NCBI RefSeq assembly: GCF_028768465.1
Contig: NZ_CP118225.1
Coordinates: 1-64,000, forward strand
Source: Rhodopirellula sp. P2
GTDB taxonomy: Bacteria > Planctomycetota > Planctomycetia > Pirellulales > Pirellulaceae
Length of the DNA: 64,000 nt
Reading direction: 5' to 3'
Shown: positions 28,883 through 34,720 of the stretch, piece after piece
Layout: each line of letters begins with the position of its first letter
Numbering within the stretch: the stretch's first letter is position 1
Notes under the pieces: generated by a model
What the model was told of the DNA's origin: nothing
Database searches by the model: none
The model's input: the letters and a program-made list of their open reading frames with translations, nothing else
Translations under genes and position numbers: made by a program

Positions 28883-30397
28883 ATGAATCGTGACGTGAAT
28901 GCTGTTGACCGACCTGGACTTTCCAATATGAATTCCGAATTCTTGGCGAATCCGGCTACGGGATCGTCTTCCGAATTCTCGGCACCGGACGGCTTGCGCC
29001 GTTCCGCTAACGATGGGGACGCGTTGGCACGGCGGGGCTTTTTGAAGTCGGCGGCTTTGGCTGGCGGGGTTGCTGCGGGGGTGACGCTGAATGCGCCTGC
29101 GGTGCACGGGCAGGAGACTCCGGATGTGATTCAGGTGGCTTTGGTGGGGGCGGGTGGTCGTGGAACGGGGGCTGCCAATGATGCACTGCATGTGGACAAC
29201 GCAAAATTGAAAGTGGTCGCTGTCGCGGATGTCTTTCCAGAGAATGTGGCTCGCAGTGTCAAAGCTCTCTCGAATGAACACATCGATGCACCGGAGAAAG
29301 TGGACGTGCCGGAGGAACGCCAGTTCGTTGGCTTCGATGCTTACAAGCACGCGATGGACGCGCTCGATCCGGGTGACATTGTGATCCTGGCAACGCCGCT
29401 GGCGTTTCGCTGGGTTCACTTCCAGTACGCGATCGACAAAGGGTTGAACGTGTTCATGGAAAAACCGCTGACGGCTGACGGGCCTTCGTCCAAACGGATG
29501 CTGGAACTTTCCGCTCAAGCCGACGCGAAGAACTTGAAGTGCGGCGTGGGTTTGATGGTCCGTCACTGCCGCGGACGACAAGAGCTGTTCGAACGCATTC
29601 AAGACGGCCAGATCGGCGACATCATCATGATGCGTGCGTACCGAATGCACGGTCCGATCGCGTCAGCGTTCACCAAACGTCGCTCGGATGACATGCCTGA
29701 AACGCTGTGGCAGATCAAGAACTTCCACAGCTTCCTGTGGGCCAGCGGTGGTTGCTTCAGCGATTTCTACATCCACCAAATCGACGAGACATCGTGGATG
29801 AAGAACGCTTGGCCGATCAAGGCTCAGGCTCTCGGCGGACGTCACTACCGCGGCGATTGGATCGACCAAAACTTTGACACCTACGCGGTGGAGTACACCT
29901 ATCCCGACGGCAGCAAGCTGTTCCTCGACGGCCGCTGCATGCCAGGGTGTCGCAATGACATGTCCAGCACCGTGCACGGCAGCAAGGGATCCGCGATCGT
30001 GAGCACCTCGGGGCACACGCCGGGCAAAGTCCGGACCTTCAGCGGCCAAAACCAAAGTCGCCGTGAGGTGACCTGGGCGTACCCGCAACCAGAGAAGAAC
30101 CCGTACCGGCTGGAATGGACGGACTTGGTCGACGCAATCGTCCACGACAAGCCTTACAACGAGGTGCCGCGTGGTGTGCAAGCGAGTTTGGTGACCAGCA
30201 TGGGGCGGATGGCGGCTCACACCGGCCAAGAGATCACGTTGGAGCAGATGACCAACTGCCCGCATGAGTTCGCACCGGGCGTGGCGGAACTGACCGTGGA
30301 CGGCCCGGCGCCTGTGATCGCCAACGCAGATGGCTCGTACCCCGTTCCTCAACCTGGGATTCTGAAAGACGTCGAGTACAAGTTGTTCGACGTCTGA
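28883..30397 (+). CDS. Tat-exported Gfo/Idh/MocA-family oxidoreductase
   Basis: A 504-residue protein, probably an NAD(P)-dependent sugar dehydrogenase-type enzyme acting outside the cytoplasm. The ATG at 28883 has GGAG 8 nt upstream. The twin-arginine signal is ARRGFLKSAALAGG (about 49-62), followed by a hydrophobic run and VHGQ. The Rossmann dinucleotide loop is VALVGAGGRGTGAAN; the family EKP motif is in FMEKPLTAD, followed by the GVGLMVRH strand typical of planctomycete members. The substrate cannot be told from sequence. Oddly, the ~48 residues before the twin arginines include NSEFLANPATG, the direct translation of a REP element (28935-28959). A REPIN begins 26 bp after the stop codon. 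Confidence 0.92.
   Translation: MNRDVNAVDRPGLSNMNSEFLANPATGSSSEFSAPDGLRRSANDGDALARRGFLKSAALAGGVAAGVTLNAPAVHGQETPDVIQVALVGAGGRGTGAANDALHVDNAKLKVVAVADVFPENVARSVKALSNEHIDAPEKVDVPEERQFVGFDAYKHAMDALDPGDIVILATPLAFRWVHFQYAIDKGLNVFMEKPLTADGPSSKRMLELSAQADAKNLKCGVGLMVRHCRGRQELFERIQDGQIGDIIMMRAYRMHGPIASAFTKRRSDDMPETLWQIKNFHSFLWASGGCFSDFYIHQIDETSWMKNAWPIKAQALGGRHYRGDWIDQNFDTYAVEYTYPDGSKLFLDGRCMPGCRNDMSSTVHGSKGSAIVSTSGHTPGKVRTFSGQNQSRREVTWAYPQPEKNPYRLEWTDLVDAIVHDKPYNEVPRGVQASLVTSMGRMAAHTGQEITLEQMTNCPHEFAPGVAELTVDGPAPVIANADGSYPVPQPGILKDVEYKLFDV
28935..28959 (+). repeat. Single REP element inside the oxidoreductase coding sequence
   Basis: CCGAATTC-TTGGC-GAATCCGG-CTAC, one complete REP hairpin ending in CTAC (GTAG on the other strand). 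It is read in frame as part of NSEFLANPAT between the start codon and the Tat motif. A decayed second copy (CCGAATTC-TCGGC-ACCGGA) follows at 28971-28989 and translates as SEFSAPD. Confidence 0.8.
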
Positions 30398-30423
30398 AAG
30401 ACGTCGCCGGATTCGCCTTAAAC

Positions 30424-30493
30424 GTAGCCGGATTCGCCAAGAATTCGGAGGGACAACAATCAGGAACATCCGAATTCTGGCGAATCCGGCTAC
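30424..30493. repeat. REPIN (two inverted REPs), 70 bp
   Basis: The left REP is GTAG-CCGGATTC-GCCAA-GAATTCGG. The right REP is its near-perfect inverse, ending in CTAC, with about 21 bp between. Each REP can form an 8-bp hairpin with one G-T pair. A truncated REP (GTCGCCGGATTCGCC) lies just before it at 30412-30426. It sits 26 bp after the oxidoreductase stop codon. Confidence 0.9.
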
Positions 30494-30849
30494 GGTGGCC
30501 TGACGGGTGCTGAGGATGAATTTGGCCTCTGGCCAAGAACCCTCGTGGTGGACTTGCTTCGCAGCCTGTTGATTTAGTCAGCCGGAGCGCGATCGCGTCC
30601 GGTTCGTCTCCGGTAACCGTGGGCTAACGTCCGTCGGCTGATCGTTCAATCTTTGAAACGTATTGAATCAACAATCTGTTAGCCAGTGAGGTGAGTTGGC
30701 TGCATCATTTCGGTGAGCTCGGTGCTCTCTATGGCAAACGACATGTCGTGGGCGAGATGGGGGATTGCTGGACGCCTCGCTTCTGGCGAAGCATCGGCTG
30801 GGTGCCATGTGAGACATGGCCTACATTGGTGCTGGAAATGCGTCTGCGT

Positions 30850-30873
30850 CCGAATTCTGGCGAATCCGGCTAC
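30850..30873 (-). repeat. Single REP
   Basis: CCGAATTC-TGGC-GAATCCGG-CTAC, a solitary REP without an inverted partner. It lies in the 630-bp spacer between the oxidoreductase and rlmA genes. I see no gene in that spacer; it holds this REP, two REPINs and a truncated REP start at 30929-30940. Confidence 0.85.
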
Positions 30874-30949
30874 CGGTGAGTGGCCTTGCTGACGCGGCGG
30901 GTTATGACCAGTGGGCTTGCAATCCTAGGTAGCCGGATTCGGTGGGAAC

Positions 30950-31019
30950 GTAGCCGGATTCGCCAAGAATTCGGAACGGCGATGATCAAGAACATCCGAA
31001 TTCTGGCGAATCCGGCTAC
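30950..31019. repeat. REPIN directly before the rlmA-like gene
   Basis: A 70-bp REPIN of the same family, with both GTAG ends intact. A truncated REP (GTAGCCGGATTCGG) lies 10-20 bp before it. Its right end is only about 20 bp from the probable ribosome-binding region of the methyltransferase gene, so the hairpins would lie in that gene's 5' untranslated region if transcription starts upstream. Confidence 0.9.
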
Positions 31020-31027
31020 GGGCGGGA

Positions 31028-31873
31028 TTGAATGAAGAAAGGAACACAGGTTTGTTTGAGTTGCGCTGTACGGTTCGAAATTGCGGGCTGGCTTTGTCGC
31101 CGGTGGAGGGTGGGCTGCGCTGTGAGAACGGGCACCATTTCGATCGGGCTCGCGAGGGCTACTACAGCTTGTCCCAGCCCCAAGATCGCAAGTCCAAACA
31201 ACCGGGCGATGCGGATGCAGCCGTGCTGGCCCGCCATCGTTGGTTGCAACGTGGGCATGCCAGCGGATTGATTGATGCCTTGCGGCCTTGGGTGGCAAGG
31301 CAAGCGGGAAACGGCAACTCCCGAACAATTGACTTGGGTTGCGGCGAAGGCACCTTTGGCCCGGCTCTGTTTGGTGATTCGCCCGATACCTATTGCGGGA
31401 TCGATCTGTCGAAGAAGGCGATCAAGCTGGCCGCTCGCGGGTGGCCGGAAGCGACGTGGGTCTGGGCCAATGCGGATCGGTCGCTGCCGGTGGCGGATGG
31501 CAGTGTCTCTCGCGTGCTGTCGCTGTTCGGTCGTCGGCCGGTGTCCGAAATCGCTCGCGTGCTGACGGAAGATGGAAAGCTGATCGTTGCCGTGCCTGGC
31601 GAAGAGGACTTGATCGAACTACGCGAACATGTGCAGCAATCGGGGCAACGCCGGAGTCGCTGGGAGAAGGTCGTCGACGAGATGGCCGCCGAAGGATTGA
31701 AGCTGGTCGAACATCGACTGTGGCAGCAGCAGGTTGACCTGGATCGCGAGGCGATCGCGGACGCGATGGCGATGACCTATCGCGGCGTGCGGTTTTCGCA
31801 GAACGCTCGCGTGCAGACCGCCTCGGCCATGCCAGTGACGCTGGCCGCGGATCTGATGTTGTTCTGCCGATGA
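31028..31873 (+). CDS. rlmA: RlmA-type 23S rRNA (guanine-N1) methyltransferase
   Basis: 281 residues from the TTG at 31028. A second in-frame TTG at 31052, with AAAGGA 8 nt upstream, is equally likely and gives MFELRC. The N-terminus has the RlmA zinc knuckle (C14, C19, C32, H36) followed by FDRAREGYYSL, equivalent to FDMAKEGYVNLL in E. coli RlmA. Next come GDADAAVLARHRWLQRGH and the SAM-binding motif IDLGCGEGTFG. The enzyme methylates N1 of a guanine in 23S rRNA. The first cysteine pair is spaced C-x4-C rather than the usual C-x2-C. REPINs lie on both sides, and the last ~60 bp of the gene are the source of the tandem array downstream. Confidence 0.85.
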   Translation: MNEERNTGLFELRCTVRNCGLALSPVEGGLRCENGHHFDRAREGYYSLSQPQDRKSKQPGDADAAVLARHRWLQRGHASGLIDALRPWVARQAGNGNSRTIDLGCGEGTFGPALFGDSPDTYCGIDLSKKAIKLAARGWPEATWVWANADRSLPVADGSVSRVLSLFGRRPVSEIARVLTEDGKLIVAVPGEEDLIELREHVQQSGQRRSRWEKVVDEMAAEGLKLVEHRLWQQQVDLDREAIADAMAMTYRGVRFSQNARVQTASAMPVTLAADLMLFCR

Positions 31874-31881
31874 GCCTCGAT

Positions 31882-31951
31882 GTAGCCGGATTCGCCAAGA
31901 ATTCGGAGGGGCAACGAGCAGGGACATCCGAATTCTGGCGAATCCGGCTAC
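31882..31951. repeat. REPIN, array copy 1
   Basis: A 70-bp REPIN starting 8 bp after the methyltransferase stop codon. Both GTAG ends are intact, and the inner spacer reads AGGGGCAACGAGCAGGGACAT with minor variation among copies. Confidence 0.9.
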
Positions 31952-32028
31952 GAACCGGTGCAGACCGCCTCGGCCATGCCAGTGACGCTGGCCGCGGACC
32001 TGATGTTGTTCCGCCGATGATCCTCGAT

Positions 32029-32098
32029 GTAGCCGGATTCGCCAAGAATTCGGTGGGGCGAACAGCAGGGACATCCGAATTCTGGCGAATCCGGCTAC
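32029..32098. repeat. REPIN, array copy 2
   Basis: A 70-bp REPIN, 147 bp after copy 1, with a few substitutions in the inner spacer (TGGGGCGAACAGCAGGG). Confidence 0.9.
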
Positions 32099-32175
32099 GA
32101 ACCGGTGCAGACCGCCTCGGCCATGCCGGTGACGCTGGCCGCGGACTTGATGCTGTTCCGCCGATGATCCTCGAC

Positions 32176-32245
32176 GTAGCCGGATTCGCCAAGAATTCGG
32201 AGGGGCGACGAGCAGGGACATCCGAATTCTGGCGAATTCGGCTAC
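32176..32245. repeat. REPIN, array copy 3
   Basis: A 70-bp REPIN. The right REP has GAATTCGG in place of GAATCCGG, which removes the G-T wobble and makes that hairpin perfect. Confidence 0.9.
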
Positions 32246-32322
32246 GAACCGGTGCAGACTGCCACGGCCATGCCAGTGACGCTGGCCGCGGACCTGATGT
32301 TGTTCTGCCGGTGATCCTCGAT

Positions 32323-32392
32323 GTAGCCGGATTCGCCAAGAATTCGGAAGGGCGACGAGCAGAGACATCCGAATTCTGGCGAATCCGGCTAC
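32323..32392. repeat. REPIN, array copy 4, downstream of the RAYT gene
   Basis: A 70-bp REPIN ending 18 bp before the RAYT stop codon (the gene is on the minus strand). A further REP-end remnant, CGGCTACGAACC, overlaps the RAYT stop. Confidence 0.9.
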
Positions 32393-32410
32393 GTGTCCGA
32401 AGGCAGTCGG

Positions 32411-32986
32411 CTACGAACCTCGTTGCAGCCCGTTGGATCGCAGGTAGGAGACGATTCGCCAGTATCGTGGCCAATAGTCGGCGGCGAAGGGAGTCAACTC
32501 GGGATAACCGGGAACCAAGCACCCGGTGAACTTGTAGTCGGCATAGCCATCGATGGGCACTAAACCAGCACGCTCTGGGTTCCGAGCGATGTAGTCACAG
32601 ACGGCCTCGATCGATTGTTCCTTGCGTTCTTCGTCCTGCAAAACGTCGTCATAGGCCTGCCCCTGCAACTCCACCTGGAGTCGCTCCAGCACATCATTGA
32701 GTCGGTCGCGAAAGTGACGCATCCCAAGACGCTGATCGCTGCTCTCAAACAACCCCATCCATAGCATGTGAATGTGATCCGGCATCAAGCAATACACCGG
32801 GCAAGCGATGGCGTATCGAAAGACGGTGTGCGTGAGCAGCTCGCGAAACTTGTAGAGAAGGGTCGGTTTGCACCAGCCTCGCTTGCGGTCCTGAATGACA
32901 AGACTCCAGTGCACACAAGCATCTCCACGATAAAACTCGGGCGAGAGCCGCTTGAGGTAGGAGTGCTTGCTGGACGGTCGCTTCAT
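32411..32986 (-). CDS. REP-associated tyrosine transposase (RAYT, Y1/HUH family)
   Basis: 191 residues from the ATG at 32986. The Y1 transposase signature is complete: HIH at 71-73 in MPDHIHMLW (metal-binding HUH pair), and Tyr132 in DYIARNPERAGLV (catalytic tyrosine with the NP-x-RAG context typical of RAYTs). Such enzymes cut single-stranded REP DNA at a GTAG/GGAG-type tetranucleotide next to the hairpin and are thought to spread REPs. The surrounding REPs carry exactly GTAG next to a hairpin. REPINs lie 55 bp upstream and 18 bp downstream. The frame stays open upstream to 33610 only because the REPINs lack stops there; that extension resembles nothing. It is probably a single-copy domesticated gene rather than an insertion sequence, since no IS ends are visible. 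Confidence 0.9.
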   Translation of the reverse strand: MKRPSSKHSYLKRLSPEFYRGDACVHWSLVIQDRKRGWCKPTLLYKFRELLTHTVFRYAIACPVYCLMPDHIHMLWMGLFESSDQRLGMRHFRDRLNDVLERLQVELQGQAYDDVLQDEERKEQSIEAVCDYIARNPERAGLVPIDGYADYKFTGCLVPGYPELTPFAADYWPRYWRIVSYLRSNGLQRGS

Positions 32987-33041
32987 GAGCCTGATCTGAG
33001 AGCAGGTGGAAGAGCATTGCTGGTTGTGGGACCGTTTCGAT

Positions 33042-33111
33042 GTAGCCGGATTCGCCAAGAATTCGGAGGGGCGACGAGCAGGGACAACCGAATTCTGGCG
33101 AATCCGGCTAC
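33042..33111. repeat. REPIN upstream of the RAYT gene
   Basis: A 70-bp REPIN, 55 bp before the RAYT start codon. Both GTAG ends are intact. The next REPIN starts 97 bp farther on. Confidence 0.9.
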
Positions 33112-33138
33112 GGGTGGGGGGCGGTGAGGAGTTTCGAC

Positions 33139-33208
33139 GTAGCCGGATTCGCCAAGAATTCGGACGGGCGGACAGCAGGGACATCCGAATTCTGGCGAAT
33201 CCGGCTAC
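33139..33208. repeat. REPIN overlapping the DUF1501 stop codon
   Basis: A 70-bp REPIN whose right end (CTAC, 33205-33208) contains the TAG stop codon of the DUF1501 gene on the minus strand. The coding sequence ends TCG-TAG, where TAG comes from the GTAG tetranucleotide. Confidence 0.9.
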
Positions 33209-34719
33209 GAATTGAGGATTTCTTCGACGACGCGGCTTTGCTTGACTCCGGTGAGGCGTTGGTTGAGGCCTTTGAAGGGATAGACCATCGTCTCGTGGTG
33301 GAAGCCGAGCAGGTGCAGCATCGTCGCATGGAAGTCTCGCAGGTGCACGGATTCGGTCGCCGCGGTGTAACCGACCGCATCGGTCTCGCCATAGGTGAAC
33401 CCTGGTTTGACGCCCCCGCCGGCCATCCACATCGTGAACGCCTCGGGACTGTGGTCGCGGCCGTGGAACGCCATCGTCGTTCCGCCGCGGTTCTCTCGCA
33501 TCGGTGTGCGGCCAAACTCGCCGCCCCAGACAACCAGCGTGTCTTCCAGCATTCCACGCTGCTTGAGATCCGCCAGCAACGCCGCGATGGGCTTGTCCGT
33601 TTGCTTGCACTTGTCGGGCAAGCCGTGCTCGAGCGATTCGCTACGGTTGGATCCGTGCGTGTCCCAGCCCCAATCGAACAACTGCACAAAGCGGACGCCT
33701 TCTTCGACCAATCGTCGCGCGAGCAAGCAGTTGTTGGCAAACGATTCTTTGCCAGGTTCCGCGCCGTAGCTCTCGAGGGTCTCCGCGGTTTCTTGCGACA
33801 GATCCATCGCTTCGGGAGCAGCCACTTGCATCCGATAGGCCATCTCGTACTGAGCGATTCGGGTGACCGTTTCGGGATCGCCGTATTGCTGCAACGACTC
33901 TTGATTGAGTGCCGCCAGAGCATCCAGAACTTGCCGTCGTTCTTGCCGCGAAACACCTTCGGGGTTGGCGACATTCAGAACCGGATCGCCTTTGGATCGA
34001 CACTGCACGCCTTGATAGACTGAAGGCAAGAATCCTGATCCCCACAGAGCCTTGCCCACCCGAGGCAAACGACCACCGGACAACAAGACAATGAATCCAG
34101 GCAGGTCTTCGTTCTCGCTGCCCAAACCATACGTCACCCAGGAACCGATCGATGGCGATCCCATCGGCGCGGCTCCGGTGTGCACCATCAACTGAGCCGG
34201 GCCGTGATTGAATTGGTCCGTCTTGACCGTTTTCAAGAAGCACAAATCATCGACTTGCTTGGCCAAGTTGGGCATCAGTTCGGACACCCATGCGCCAGAT
34301 TCACCGTGTTGCTGGAAGTCATATTGGGGCCCCAGCATCCGGGGCGTGCCGTTGATGAAAGCAAAACGCTTGCCTTCCAAGAACGACTGCGGGCATTCTT
34401 TGCCATCGAGCTTCTTGAGATCTGGTTTGTAGTCAAACAACTCCAGTTGGCTGGGTGCACCGACCATGTGCAAGTAGATCACCCGTTTGACCTTGGCCGG
34501 CTGAGGCGGCGTCAGGGGACTGAGCGGATTGGTGGCGTCGTGCTGGGGATCAAAACCATGTTGCAGCGAGGCATTGGCGTGCGCTGCGTTTCCGCCCGCT
34601 TGCTGGGTCGCCAAGTAAATGGCTCCCAAACCAGCGGCGGATTCGGTCAGAAATTGCCGACGACTGGTTTGCAACAACGACTGACGAAAAAGCTCTTGAG
34701 AGAATGATTCGCGATGCAT
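33205..34719 (-). CDS. DUF1501 family Tat-exported protein
   Basis: 504 residues. It has a twin-arginine signal (SRRQFLTESAAGLGAIYLA, about 19-37). The body is a DUF1501 domain, which has an alkaline-phosphatase/sulfatase-like fold: VIYLHMVGAPSQLELFDYKP, HTGAAPMGSPSIGSWVTYGLG, DWGWDTHG, VVWGGEFGRTP, GRDH. In planctomycetes it is nearly always paired with PSCyt1/DUF1549/DUF1553 proteins, as here: its ATG lies one base after the stop of that gene, so the two are probably translationally coupled. The biochemical role is unproven; a periplasmic part in polysaccharide or sulfate-ester use is often proposed. Its stop codon lies in a REPIN. Confidence 0.92.
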   Translation of the reverse strand: MHRESFSQELFRQSLLQTSRRQFLTESAAGLGAIYLATQQAGGNAAHANASLQHGFDPQHDATNPLSPLTPPQPAKVKRVIYLHMVGAPSQLELFDYKPDLKKLDGKECPQSFLEGKRFAFINGTPRMLGPQYDFQQHGESGAWVSELMPNLAKQVDDLCFLKTVKTDQFNHGPAQLMVHTGAAPMGSPSIGSWVTYGLGSENEDLPGFIVLLSGGRLPRVGKALWGSGFLPSVYQGVQCRSKGDPVLNVANPEGVSRQERRQVLDALAALNQESLQQYGDPETVTRIAQYEMAYRMQVAAPEAMDLSQETAETLESYGAEPGKESFANNCLLARRLVEEGVRFVQLFDWGWDTHGSNRSESLEHGLPDKCKQTDKPIAALLADLKQRGMLEDTLVVWGGEFGRTPMRENRGGTTMAFHGRDHSPEAFTMWMAGGGVKPGFTYGETDAVGYTAATESVHLRDFHATMLHLLGFHHETMVYPFKGLNQRLTGVKQSRVVEEILNS

Positions 34720-34720
34720 T

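Larger units (their letters stand above)
31811..32392. repeat. Four tandem 147-bp units: rlmA 3' end plus REPIN
   Basis: Each unit holds about 71 bp matching the 3' end of the methyltransferase gene (GTGCAGACCGCC ... GATGTTGTTC-x-GCCGATGA) and a 70-bp REPIN. The first unit contains the real gene end. REPIN starts at 31882, 32029, 32176 and 32323 give a period of exactly 147 bp. Substitutions are few. The array ends 18 bp short of the RAYT stop codon. I see no independent gene here; frames stay open only because the unit length is a multiple of three. Confidence 0.9.

Noticed and set aside
28619-30469. Antisense frames (343 and 268 residues) to the oxidoreductase
   Set aside because: Shadows of a well-supported gene; composition fits reverse-frame translation of GC-rich codons.
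31811-32392. CRISPR-like array (regular repeats with spacers)
   Set aside because: Repeats are palindromic REPINs and the spacers are near-identical copies of a gene end, not unique; no cas genes.
31422-32529. Long open frames on both strands across the REPIN array (up to 366 residues)
   Set aside because: They consist of repeated translations of REPIN and rlmA 3'-end DNA (for example SRIRQNSDVP...SEFLANPATS). The 147-bp unit keeps any frame open; no initiation signal or folded-protein character.
32411-32986. Complete IS200-type insertion sequence
   Set aside because: The transposase gene lacks a TnpB partner and defined left and right ends; the flanking palindromes are REPINs that also occur far from it.
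32987-33610. N-terminal extension of the RAYT frame to 399 residues
   Set aside because: The added 208 residues are translated REPINs and antisense of the DUF1501 gene; RAYTs start close to the ATG at 32986.
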